64,000 bases of DNA. Origin: Qipengyuania marisflavi. GTDB taxonomy: Bacteria > Pseudomonadota > Alphaproteobacteria > Sphingomonadales > Sphingomonadaceae. Of the stretch, positions 25,048 to 31,805 are shown in pieces. Under the pieces are notes generated by a model that was given only the letters and a program-made list of their open reading frames with translations, did no database searches and was not told the origin of the DNA. Within the stretch, counting starts at the first letter, position 1; every line of letters begins with the position of its first letter. The translations under genes were made by a program, and so were the position numbers. Where the stretch lies: contig NZ_VCAO01000008.1 of the NCBI RefSeq assembly GCF_005884405.1, positions 1 to 64,000 of the forward strand. Direction: 5' to 3'.

Positions 25048-25256
25048 CCCTGCCCCCCGATCATGATCCCCTTGGGCCGGAGCGTCTGTCCCCCGACAGT
25101 CCCCCTCGTGCCGATCGCACGAACGACGCTTCGGCCCATCCCCCACGCCGTATGCGGCGGATCGAGGAAGAGGTTGAGCGCCTGCGCCGCTCGCCCACCC
25201 CGACCCAGACGCCGCGTGGCCGCACGCAGGATTTCTTTTCCAATGGAGCACCTTTG
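25044..25256 (+). other. In-frame open extension upstream of the usual PspA start
   Basis: From the ATG at 25044, 71 codons run without a stop into the canonical pspA ATG. They use mostly G/C third positions except for the last few, and end in a ribosome-site-like GGAGCACCTTTG. The predicted peptide is Pro/Arg-rich with a short charged helix (RRMRRIEEEVERLRR). It could be an N-terminal extension of PspA made from the first start, or simply leader sequence. Confidence 0.4.
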
Positions 25257-25952
25257 ATGGGTATTTTCAGCCGTACACGCGACATTGTCGCTGCCAATTT
25301 CAACGACATGCTGGACAAGGCGGATGACCCGCACAAAATGATCCGCATGATCATCCTCGAAATGGAGGAAACCCTGGTCGAAGTCCGCGCCTCTGCCGCG
25401 CGCACCATTGCCGACCAGAAGGAAATGCACCGCCACACCATCCGGCTTGACCAATTGCAGGGGGATTGGGGCGAAAAGGCCGAGCTGGCGCTGTCGAAAG
25501 ACCGCGAAGACCTGGCCCGCGCCGCTCTGGTCGAAAAGAAGAAGGCGGCGGATATGTCGGGGCAGCTCAAGACCGAGATCGGCGTGCTGGACGATGCCCT
25601 GCGCGCTTATGAGCAGGACATCCAGAAGCTGCAGAACCGCCTGCGCGAAGCCCGCACCCGCCAGACCGCCATCGCTGCCCGCCTCGAAAGTGCGGAAAAC
25701 CGCGTCAAGCTGCGCAGCCTGATGACCAATGAACGGGTGGACGAGGCGCTGACCCGCTTCGACCAGCTGGAACGCCGTGTCGATTATGCCGAAGGCCGCG
25801 CCGATGCGCTGACCCTGTCGGATGGCAACGCCACACCCAACCTCGCCGACGAGATCGCCGCACTGGAAGGCGCCGATGCCATCGACGACGAACTTGCACA
25901 AATGAAACGCGCACTCGGCAAACCCGAAGATGCCGCGAAAAAAGAGGACTGA
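25257..25952 (+). CDS. pspA: Phage shock protein A (PspA/IM30, ESCRT-III-like)
   Basis: The product has 231 residues from the canonical start MGIFSRTRDIVAANFNDMLD. DDPHKMIRMIILEMEETLVE is the conserved PspA helix 2 region, and nearly the whole protein is coiled coil. PspA inhibits PspF when stress is absent and forms membrane-repairing oligomers when PspB/C signal damage. A ribosome site GGAG lies 9 bases before this ATG; an earlier in-frame ATG at 25044 would add 71 residues. The stop is 4 bases before pspB. Confidence 0.97.
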   Translation: MGIFSRTRDIVAANFNDMLDKADDPHKMIRMIILEMEETLVEVRASAARTIADQKEMHRHTIRLDQLQGDWGEKAELALSKDREDLARAALVEKKKAADMSGQLKTEIGVLDDALRAYEQDIQKLQNRLREARTRQTAIAARLESAENRVKLRSLMTNERVDEALTRFDQLERRVDYAEGRADALTLSDGNATPNLADEIAALEGADAIDDELAQMKRALGKPEDAAKKED

Positions 25953-25956
25953 TCTC

Positions 25957-26250
25957 ATGGAAGAAATCATCATCATCCCGGCCATCTTTATCGGCCTGCC
26001 ATGGATCATTCTCCACTACATCACCAAGTGGAAAACATCGGCCAGCATAACCACCGATGACGAGGTGCTGCTCGAAGAGCTCTACAATCTCGCCAAGCGG
26101 CTTGATGACCGGATGGACACGGTCGAACGGCTGGTCGCCTCGGACAATCCCGAGTTCCGCCCCGCTCGCCTGGTCCACAACAGCGAAGTCGACAACCAGC
26201 AATTGCGCGAGCTTGAACGGCTTGTCGCCGAAAAGAAAGGAGCCCTGTGA
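25957..26250 (+). CDS. pspB: Phage shock protein B, inner-membrane sensor component
   Basis: The product has 97 residues. An N-terminal helix (IIIIPAIFIGLPWIILHYIT) is followed by a cytosolic coiled coil LYNLAKRLDDRMDTVERLVA, the PspB pattern, with an extended tail containing a second predicted coil (QQLRELERLVAEKKG). With PspC it senses envelope stress and draws PspA away from PspF. The DDRMDTVERLVA segment has the same frame as the conserved coil in the downstream small proteins. Its stop overlaps the pspC ATG (TGATG). Confidence 0.9.
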   Translation: MEEIIIIPAIFIGLPWIILHYITKWKTSASITTDDEVLLEELYNLAKRLDDRMDTVERLVASDNPEFRPARLVHNSEVDNQQLRELERLVAEKKGAL

Positions 26251-26624
26251 TGAACAGCCCACGCACCACGCTTTACCGCGACAAGACCAATGCCAAGCTG
26301 ATGGGCGTCTGCTCGGGGATTGCTGACTACACCGGCGTCAACGTCTTGTGGATTCGTCTGGCACTGATCGTGCTGATCTTCTCGACCGGCATCGCGCTGC
26401 CTGCCTATTTCGTTGCCGGGCTGCTGCTGAACAAGAAACCAGCCCACCTCTACGTCGATCATGACGAGCAGAAATACTGGCAGCGGGTTCGCCAGAACCC
26501 CAAGCGCACGGCACGGGAAATCCGCGGCAAGATGAAGGACGTCGATCGCCGTCTGGCTGATGTCGAGACCTTCTACGTCACTAGCAACCCGCGCCTGAAC
26601 GCCGAAATCGAACGGCTGCGCTGA
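26250..26624 (+). CDS. pspC: Phage shock protein C
   Basis: The product has 124 residues. The PspC domain is at the N-terminus: TTLYRDKTNAKLMGVCSGIA, then YTGVNVLWIRLALIVLIF and a second hydrophobic segment ALPAYFVAGLLLN. The C-terminal half is charged, with a helix (KMKDVDRRLADVETFYVT). It works with PspB at the inner membrane to relay stress to PspA. ATG 26250 is used; a GTG one codon earlier is also possible. Ribosome site AAAGGAG. Confidence 0.95.
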   Translation: MNSPRTTLYRDKTNAKLMGVCSGIADYTGVNVLWIRLALIVLIFSTGIALPAYFVAGLLLNKKPAHLYVDHDEQKYWQRVRQNPKRTAREIRGKMKDVDRRLADVETFYVTSNPRLNAEIERLR

Positions 26625-26647
26625 GCGCGGTCTGAGGGAGAAAAACA

Positions 26648-26953
26648 ATGGACTGGGGACTTCTGGTACCGCTCTTCGCACTGTCGATCCCGATCGTCGC
26701 GATCTGGACCAAACATCAGCAGAAGCTGGCCGAGATGAATGTCAAATCGACTGCCGAAAACACCGCAGAAAAGGCCGCCCAATATGTCAGCAGGGTTGGC
26801 GAACTGGAAGACCGTATTCGCGTTCTGGAACGTATCGTCACCGACCGCGGCTATGATGTTGCCACCCAGATCGAGGCGCTGCGAGATCAACGCGCGGTCG
26901 ACACCAAGGACGCCGGGGTTCCGCTTGGCATGAGCCGCAAGGAGCGCGTGTGA
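26648..26953 (+). CDS. PspB-like small one-helix coiled-coil protein, copy 1
   Basis: The product has 101 residues. An N-terminal helix (LLVPLFALSIPIVAIW) is followed by a Lys/Glu linker (QKLAEMNVKSTAENTAEKAA) and the motif VLERIVTDRGYDVATQIE at about 60-77. The architecture, one anchor plus a cytosolic coil, is that of PspB. It follows pspC by 23 bases with its own ribosome site (GAGGGAGAAAAACA). It is the first of six related tandem genes. Function unknown; a modulator of the Psp response is inferred from operon membership. Confidence 0.75.
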   Translation: MDWGLLVPLFALSIPIVAIWTKHQQKLAEMNVKSTAENTAEKAAQYVSRVGELEDRIRVLERIVTDRGYDVATQIEALRDQRAVDTKDAGVPLGMSRKERV

Positions 26954-27312
26954 TGGACTGGGCTGGACCGGATTTCATCGTCGCAATTATCGCCGTGAGC
27001 ACAGCCGGGTGGCTGCTCAACAACTGGATCCGCGCCAAACATGGCTATTCCCTGGAAGACGAATGGGGCGGCAAAACCGACAAGGCCGACAGTCAGGAGG
27101 CCGCGCAATTGAAGCAGGAGAACAGCGAATTGCGCGCGCTCCTGGGCAAGGTCGACAAGCGGATGCAGGTGCTCGAAACCATCGTCACTGACCGCGGCTA
27201 TGATGTTGCAACCCAGATCGAAGCACTGCGTGAGCGCTCGGACGAGCGCCATTCAGACCCCGATATTGACAGCGGCGTCTCGCTTAACCTGAAAAGCAAG
27301 GAAACAATTTGA
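26953..27312 (+). CDS. PspB-like small one-helix coiled-coil protein, copy 2
   Basis: The product has 119 residues. An N-terminal helix (FIVAIIAVSTAGWLLNNWI) leads to RAKHGYSLEDEWGG, a coil (AAQLKQENSELRALLGKVDK) and the motif VLETIVTDRGYDVATQIE, identical to copy 1 except for one residue. The KHGYSLE-like box recurs as KNGYPLE in copy 3. The start ATG shares a base with the previous stop (TGATG). It is probably a single-pass inner-membrane protein. Confidence 0.75.
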   Translation: MDWAGPDFIVAIIAVSTAGWLLNNWIRAKHGYSLEDEWGGKTDKADSQEAAQLKQENSELRALLGKVDKRMQVLETIVTDRGYDVATQIEALRERSDERHSDPDIDSGVSLNLKSKETI

Positions 27313-27620
27313 TGGAATTTCTGAGTGAAACCGCAATCATCGCCGGTGTGGCCATCATGACAGGCGGGTGGATCATCAGCACCTGGCTGCGGATGAAGAA
27401 CGGCTATCCGCTGGAAAACAGCTGGGGCAAGGCGCTCTATCCCAAAACCACCGAAGCGCAGGAACGCGTCAGCCTGCTGACGCAGGAAAACGCCGCGCTG
27501 CGGGCCGAGGTCGGCGCCATGAAAGACCGGCTGGGCAATGTCGAACGCATAGTCACCGACAGCGGTTATCACCTGACGCAGGAGATCGGCCGCCTGAGTG
27601 ACAGCACGGAGGTGAACTGA
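27312..27620 (+). CDS. PspB-like small one-helix coiled-coil protein, copy 3
   Basis: The product has 102 residues. The helix AIIAGVAIMTGGWIISTWL is followed by RMKNGYPLENSWGK, closely matching the same region of copy 2, then a heptad-patterned coil (RVSLLTQENAALRAEVGAMK) and the variant motif NVERIVTDSGYHLTQEIG. Copies 2 and 3 look like the most recent duplication of the set. It starts on the stop of copy 2 (TGATG). Confidence 0.75.
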   Translation: MEFLSETAIIAGVAIMTGGWIISTWLRMKNGYPLENSWGKALYPKTTEAQERVSLLTQENAALRAEVGAMKDRLGNVERIVTDSGYHLTQEIGRLSDSTEVN

Positions 27621-27907
27621 TGGACCCCGAATTTATCGTGATCCTGGTGTTCGTCGTCGCGATGACTGCCATTGTGCTGGGCATCGGCAATGAAATCTTT
27701 CGCCGCCATCTCGAGCACAAGGAAAAGACTATGGAGATGATGGCCGACAAGACCGCCCAGCAGGCCGCGCAATACGCCGCCAAGGCCGAGAAGCTGGAGC
27801 AGCGGGTGCGCGTGCTGGAACGCATCGCCACCGATCGCGGACAGGATCTGGCGATGGAAATCGAGGATCTGCGCGAACGGCCTGCCGAAGGGGAGAGCGT
27901 CCAATGA
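27620..27907 (+). CDS. PspB-like small one-helix coiled-coil protein, copy 4
   Basis: The product has 95 residues. The helix FIVILVFVVAMTAIVLGIG is followed by a basic/acidic coil (RRHLEHKEKTMEMMADKTAQ) and the motif VLERIATDRGQDLAMEIEDL. The linker AQQAAQYAAKAEKLEQR recalls EKAAQYVSRVGELEDR of copy 1, so copies 1 and 4 share more than the end motif. It overlaps copy 3 by one base and copy 5 by four. Confidence 0.75.
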   Translation: MDPEFIVILVFVVAMTAIVLGIGNEIFRRHLEHKEKTMEMMADKTAQQAAQYAAKAEKLEQRVRVLERIATDRGQDLAMEIEDLRERPAEGESVQ

Positions 27908-28185
27908 GCGGCTGGGCCACCGTGGCCATCGTGGCCATCGTGGTGTGGGGGATCGTCCAGATATCCCGCGCCCGGCACCGGGCCGAACGCGGCATTGTGC
28001 GGGATGAACGCGGCAATGAAAGCCTGGCCGCGCAGCCCGACCCCGCCGCCCAGCGCGAGATCGAGGATCTGCGCGAACGTATCAAGGTGCTGGAACGCAT
28101 CGCCACCGATGGCAATTCGCTGGACGCCCGTGAAACGCGCGCAATTGCCGAAGAGATTGAAAGCCTGCGCCAACAGCAGGACTGA
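27904..28185 (+). CDS. PspB-like small one-helix coiled-coil protein, copy 5
   Basis: The product has 93 residues. A short helix (WATVAIVAIVVWGIVQI) is followed by RARHRAERGI and a coil with IEDLRERIKVLERIATDGNS, then an added charged helix (RETRAIAEEIESLRQQQ). The VLERIATD core matches copy 4. It overlaps the previous gene by four bases (ATGA). Confidence 0.72.
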   Translation: MSGWATVAIVAIVVWGIVQISRARHRAERGIVRDERGNESLAAQPDPAAQREIEDLRERIKVLERIATDGNSLDARETRAIAEEIESLRQQQD

Positions 28186-28217
28186 CCACGCGCCCAGCGT
28201 TGAAGGAGGGCATAGAA

Positions 28218-28463
28218 ATGTTCGAACCGACACTGATCATCACCGCCGCATCGCTGGTCGGGCTTGTCATCGTTGCCGCCGCCCTGCTGCGCGCCTGGCA
28301 GGGATGGCTGACGCTCAAGCAGCGCGAGCTCGACACCGCCGATCATGCGCCGACCCGTGACCGCGAACCCGGCAGCCCGCTGGGTGCCGCCCGCATCGAA
28401 ATCGCCGATCTGAAGGAACGCATCCGCAAGCTGGAAGCCATCGCCAGCGGGGTCGATCTGTGA
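28218..28463 (+). CDS. PspB-like small one-helix coiled-coil protein, copy 6
   Basis: The product has 81 residues. The helix LIITAASLVGLVIVAAALL is followed by RAWQGWLTLKQRELDTADH and a C-terminal coil EIADLKERIRKLEAIASG. It keeps the L-x-E-R-I-x-x-L-E-x-I pattern but lacks the TDRG extension, so it is the most diverged copy. Ribosome site GAAGGAGGGC 8 bases before the ATG. It overlaps the next gene by four bases. Confidence 0.7.
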   Translation: MFEPTLIITAASLVGLVIVAAALLRAWQGWLTLKQRELDTADHAPTRDREPGSPLGAARIEIADLKERIRKLEAIASGVDL

Positions 28464-28636
28464 CCGCAGCACGTACCGATGCAGCGCGCGCCGGCATCGG
28501 CCTGGGCAGCGCCATAGCGGCGGCGATTTCGTGGAGCCTGCACAGCTCGATCATCTGGGCCGCGATCCACGGTTTCTTCGGCTGGTTCTATGTCATCTAT
28601 TACGCCTTCACCCGTCCCGGCGGCCTGTCCGGCTGA
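28460..28636 (+). CDS. 58-residue hydrophobic protein at the end of the psp operon
   Basis: A GTG start overlaps the previous stop (GTGA). After a short polar N-terminus (VTAARTDAARAG) comes a long hydrophobic stretch GLGSAIAAAISWSLHSSIIW and AAIHGFFGWFYVIYYAF. The S-W-S-x-H-x-S and I-H-G-x-x-G-W-x-Y-x-I-Y-Y pattern resembles tiny conserved membrane proteins known in several phyla, whose function I do not know. Probably one or two helices in the inner membrane. Confidence 0.6.
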   Translation: MTAARTDAARAGIGLGSAIAAAISWSLHSSIIWAAIHGFFGWFYVIYYAFTRPGGLSG

Positions 28637-28649
28637 CCCTGCCCGCCAT

Positions 28650-28687
28650 CGCGGTGAGAGCCAGCTGCGCTCCCGGCTTTCACCGCG
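28650..28687 (+). terminator. Strong stem-loop after the psp operon
   Basis: CGCGGTGAGAGCC pairs with GGCTTTCACCGCG over 13 positions with one G-U pair, around a 12-base loop. It begins 14 bases after the last stop. No T-run follows, so it may be a processing or weak termination stem rather than a classical terminator. Confidence 0.5.
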
Positions 28688-28714
28688 GTGACGAATGGGT
28701 TAGTGCGCCCCGCC

Positions 28715-29122
28715 ATGCGAACGCTTGATGACATTTACGAAGAATATGACTTCCTCGAAGGCGATGAACGCTATCGCCTGCTGATCGAGCTGGGGCGCGA
28801 GCTTGATGCCATGCCCGATGCGCTGAAAACCGATGCCACGCTGGTGCGCGGCTGTTCGGCGCAGGTGTGGGTCTATCCCATGGGGGAGGCTGACCGGCTC
28901 CACTTCTTGGCCGACAGCAATGCCGCGATTACCAAGGGCATTGTCGCACTGGTCATTGCCGCCGTGCAGGACCGGCCCGCCGCCGATGTTGCGGCGATGG
29001 ACGTCATGGCGGCGCTCGCCCGGTTTGATCTGGGCAGCCAGCTGTCGTCGAACCGCACGCAGGGTGTCCCCAATATGATCGCACTGGTGCGCCAGCACGC
29101 CGCCCGTATCGCGGGCGGCTGA
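28715..29122 (+). CDS. sufE: SufE family Fe-S cluster assembly protein
   Basis: The product has 135 residues. SufE accepts persulfide sulfur from the cysteine desulfurase SufS. YEEYDFLEGDERYRLLIELG is the family start, and TLVRGCSAQVWVYP carries the active cysteine in the GCxSxVW-like loop. IVALVIAAVQDRPAADVAAM and LGSQLSSNRTQGVPNMIALV form the conserved C-terminal part. No suf operon genes adjoin it. ATG 28715 is chosen over a GTG 27 bases upstream. Confidence 0.93.
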   Translation: MRTLDDIYEEYDFLEGDERYRLLIELGRELDAMPDALKTDATLVRGCSAQVWVYPMGEADRLHFLADSNAAITKGIVALVIAAVQDRPAADVAAMDVMAALARFDLGSQLSSNRTQGVPNMIALVRQHAARIAGG

Positions 29123-29124
29123 CG

Positions 29125-29475
29125 ATGCGCCGCCATCTCTACCTTGTCGCAGGCCTGCTCAGCGTGGCGCTGGGCGCGGTGGGGGCAGTGCTGCCGATTA
29201 TGCCGACGGTGCCCTTCCTGCTGCTGGCAGTCTATTGCTTCGCGCGCAGCAATCCCGAATGGGAGCGCAAGATCCTCGACCACCCGCAATGGGGGCCGCA
29301 GGTCAAGGACTGGCAAGAACGCCGCGCCATCAGCCGCCGCGCCAAAACGATGGCCATCGGCGCGATGACGGTGGGCGCAGTGGTCACCTATATGACGCTG
29401 GGCGAGCCTTGGTACTTCATCTCGATCGCGATCTTGGTGATCGCCGGCGGCTGGATCGCGACGCGGAACGAGTGA
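29125..29475 (+). CDS. YbaN family (DUF454) membrane protein
   Basis: The product has 116 residues. MRRHLYLVAGLLSVALGAVG, LPIMPTVPFLLLAVYCFARS and NPEWERKILDHPQWGPQVKD define DUF454, with two more hydrophobic segments at the C-terminus (AMTVGAVVTYM, YFISIAILVIAGGWIA). It is an inner-membrane protein of unknown function, often next to Fe-S or haem genes. It starts two bases after the sufE stop, so it is co-translated with it. Confidence 0.88.
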   Translation: MRRHLYLVAGLLSVALGAVGAVLPIMPTVPFLLLAVYCFARSNPEWERKILDHPQWGPQVKDWQERRAISRRAKTMAIGAMTVGAVVTYMTLGEPWYFISIAILVIAGGWIATRNE

Positions 29476-29530
29476 GTTCGTTATACTACCAAGTGCTACC
29501 CAGCCCGCCTATCGACACTGTGACTCGCGG

Positions 29531-29947
29531 CTACAGTTCCAACGCTTCGTGAACCTCCTCGGATGCTTCATCCTCGACCTGCGCCGACAATGAAATTTCA
29601 CGAAACATTTCGAACGTGCCGTTGTGCTCGATCAGGCTCCAGACGCCGCTGACGCTGAGACCGTCTGAAGACAGCTGCCCAACATAATCAACGGGGTTCT
29701 CATAGCCAAACTGCTGGCCGCGATAGGTTTTGGTGAAATCCACGCTCCGCCCGGCGCGATGTCCGGCAATTGCAGCTTCCATTGTTTCTTGCGAACCGTG
29801 GAACGCATCGGGCTCGATGATCGATCCGAATAAAGAGCCCGCTTGATCCTCGATTGTAGCCAGGAAAGGCGTCGCGGGACCATAATTGCGGGGGTATGTA
29901 TAAGTGCCATGCCACTGGCCAGTCAGATCGAGCGGTTCGCATGTCAT
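29531..29947 (-). CDS. Hypothetical protein, beta-rich
   Basis: The product has 138 residues and no signal peptide. It begins MTCEPLDLTGQWHGTYTYPR; the GQWHGTYTYP turn and later TPFLATIEDQAGSLFGSI and VDYVGQLSSDGLSVSGVWSL give alternating beta strands like a small lipocalin/avidin-type barrel. The C-terminus is acidic (EDEASEEVHEALE). No family can be named. It stands alone on the minus strand between two unrelated groups. Confidence 0.65.
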   Translation of the reverse strand: MTCEPLDLTGQWHGTYTYPRNYGPATPFLATIEDQAGSLFGSIIEPDAFHGSQETMEAAIAGHRAGRSVDFTKTYRGQQFGYENPVDYVGQLSSDGLSVSGVWSLIEHNGTFEMFREISLSAQVEDEASEEVHEALEL

Positions 29948-30023
29948 TGGCTGAGCCTAAGCTGGAAGGAGCGCGCTGAATCTCCTAACGAAAACAACTG
30001 CGCCACTTTCTCTCGCCGCGCAA

Positions 30024-30524
30024 TCACGCTCTGGCGCTATCCCGCACCACGGCAATTCCCGCTTCACGCTGGCGTTTGAGTTCGGCCTTCAGTCTGGCCG
30101 GATCGCGGGCGAGGACGAAGCCGAAGCTGACCCCGCCTTCCTTGCCCACGGTCGCATGGTGTAGCTTGTGTGCCTGCACCAGACGCTTGGCATAGCCGCG
30201 TTTGGGCACCCATGTGAAATAGCGTTGGTGAACCAGCCCATCGTGAACCACAGTGTAGATCAGCCCGTACAGCGTGATCCCCATCGCCGCCCACCACAGC
30301 GCATCGGATACGGCATGGCCGATCACGAACATGACAATCACAATGCTGCCGAACACCACCGCGAACAGATCGTTTTTCTCCAGCACCCGGTCATGCGGTT
30401 CATGATGGTCGCGGTGCCAGCCCCAGCCCCAGCCATGCATCACATATTTGTGTGCCCACCACGCAAAGCCTTCCATAAAGATCACCGCGCCGGTCAGGAT
30501 CAGCGCAATTTGCCACCAGCTCAT
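30024..30524 (-). CDS. crtZ: Beta-carotene 3-hydroxylase CrtZ
   Basis: The product has 166 residues and is an integral membrane di-iron hydroxylase of the fatty acid hydroxylase superfamily. It adds 3-hydroxyl groups to beta-ionone rings. The His clusters HKYVMH, HRDHHEPH, HDGLVHQR and HKLHH are all present, with GWGWGWHRDHHEPHD and KRGYAKRLVQAHKLHHA characteristic of CrtZ. Its ATG overlaps the crtW stop by four bases. With CrtW it could give astaxanthin-type keto-hydroxy carotenoids. Confidence 0.95.
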   Translation of the reverse strand: MSWWQIALILTGAVIFMEGFAWWAHKYVMHGWGWGWHRDHHEPHDRVLEKNDLFAVVFGSIVIVMFVIGHAVSDALWWAAMGITLYGLIYTVVHDGLVHQRYFTWVPKRGYAKRLVQAHKLHHATVGKEGGVSFGFVLARDPARLKAELKRQREAGIAVVRDSARA

Positions 30525-31282
30525 AATTGCGCCTCCGTGCGTAGGGTGCCGCGCCGCATTGCGGGCAGTGCCCACCACGGCGTGTTTGGCGCGCGGTGGT
30601 GTTCGTGATGATAGCCGAAATGGAAACAGCTGGCGAGGCTGGCCAGCACGCCGAAGCGCTCGCTGCGGGCGTTATGCCGGTCGGCAAATCCCGCGCCATT
30701 ATGGGTGTGCGGACGGTAGGTGCCGAAATAAAACAGCTGCAATGACGAGGCGATGGCGGGCAGTCCGTAGAGCAGCACAATTTTCTCCACCGGCACGCCC
30801 AGCACCACCCAGTACAGCGTCACCACGCTGCTGACGAACAGCACCGAGCCCCATCCGAAATAGCGGCGCATAAAGGTGCCGTACCAGCGCCAGAAATGAT
30901 GTGGATTGTGCTCGTCGAAATCGGGATCGCCCGCTTTGCCGGACAGGCGGTGATGATCGAAATGCGCCGCCCGCATCCGCTTCCACGCAAACCCTGCATA
31001 AAGGAACAGCAAAGCACCGCCAATCATGCCGTTGACCCTGCCGCCGCGCGGGATCAGCGACCCGTGCATCGCGTCATGGCTGACGATGAACAATCCGACC
31101 GACAGCCAGCATTGCAGCGCGGCTATCACCAGCGCAAGCGGCAGGCTGACCCAGCTCAGCTGGAATGCGAACATGGCGTAAATGTGGATGGCAACCCAAG
31201 CGGCAACGATGGCCACCGCCAGCAACACGCCGATGGCGCCCTGAAAACGGACTAAGGGTGGTTTTGCAGCAGCACTGGCCAT
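30521..31282 (-). CDS. crtW: Beta-carotene ketolase CrtW
   Basis: The product has 253 residues and is a membrane di-iron oxygenase introducing 4-keto groups on beta-ionone rings. The His motifs HDAMHGS, HFDHHRLSG and HHEHHRAPNTPWW, plus DPDFDEHNPHHFWRWY and FGTYRPHTHNGAGFADRHNA, are typical of CrtW rather than the cyanobacterial CrtO type. About four to five hydrophobic segments are visible. It is the first gene of the crtW-crtZ pair. The rest of the carotenoid pathway (crtE, B, I, Y) is not in the window. Confidence 0.95.
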   Translation of the reverse strand: MASAAAKPPLVRFQGAIGVLLAVAIVAAWVAIHIYAMFAFQLSWVSLPLALVIAALQCWLSVGLFIVSHDAMHGSLIPRGGRVNGMIGGALLFLYAGFAWKRMRAAHFDHHRLSGKAGDPDFDEHNPHHFWRWYGTFMRRYFGWGSVLFVSSVVTLYWVVLGVPVEKIVLLYGLPAIASSLQLFYFGTYRPHTHNGAGFADRHNARSERFGVLASLASCFHFGYHHEHHRAPNTPWWALPAMRRGTLRTEAQL

Positions 31283-31299
31283 GGCACCGCCAATATAGG

Positions 31300-31701
31300 C
31301 TATTCCTCGCCCGGAAAGAAGAAGCGGCGCATTTCATCGCCGATGCGCGCCGGGCGCAGCGTCTCTGCGTCGATGCAGCACCATGCCGATTTCACCTCGG
31401 CCAGCACATCTTCGCCGCGGCTGATCACGGTAGAGTAAAACGCCCGCGCGCCCTTAAAGTGTTCAAGCACGGTGTGCGCAATGACATCATCAGCCAGGAA
31501 GGCGGGTTTGCGATAAGTGATTTCATGCTTCAGCGCGACCCACGCCTTGCTCGCCACCTCGTCCGCCGGGGCCAATTTGCGCCAGTGGCTGAGCACGGCG
31601 TCCTGCACCCAGTTGAGATAACGGGCGTTGTTGACGTGCCCCATAAAATCGATGTCCGAGGGAATCACCGTGATGGGAAAGAGATGGGGCTTTGCTGACA
31701 T
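31300..31701 (-). CDS. Acyl-CoA thioesterase, 4-hydroxybenzoyl-CoA thioesterase (hotdog) family
   Basis: The product has 133 residues. FPITVIPSDIDFMGHVNNAR is the 4HBT active-site segment (Asp before G-H-V-N-N), followed by YLNWVQDAVLSHWRKL. This is the single hotdog domain of FadM/YbgC-like thioesterases. The substrate is not evident. It lies 17 bases upstream of crtW in the same direction, so it may be co-transcribed, but a carotenoid link is not implied by its sequence. Confidence 0.85.
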   Translation of the reverse strand: MSAKPHLFPITVIPSDIDFMGHVNNARYLNWVQDAVLSHWRKLAPADEVASKAWVALKHEITYRKPAFLADDVIAHTVLEHFKGARAFYSTVISRGEDVLAEVKSAWCCIDAETLRPARIGDEMRRFFFPGEE

Positions 31702-31805
31702 GTATGTAAGTTAGCACGACAAAGCTTACCTATCCATGACTTTGGAAATGGCTCTCGTTCACATACTTGCACCTGTTGCCCCGCTGCCGCACACCCGTGC
31801 TCGAT

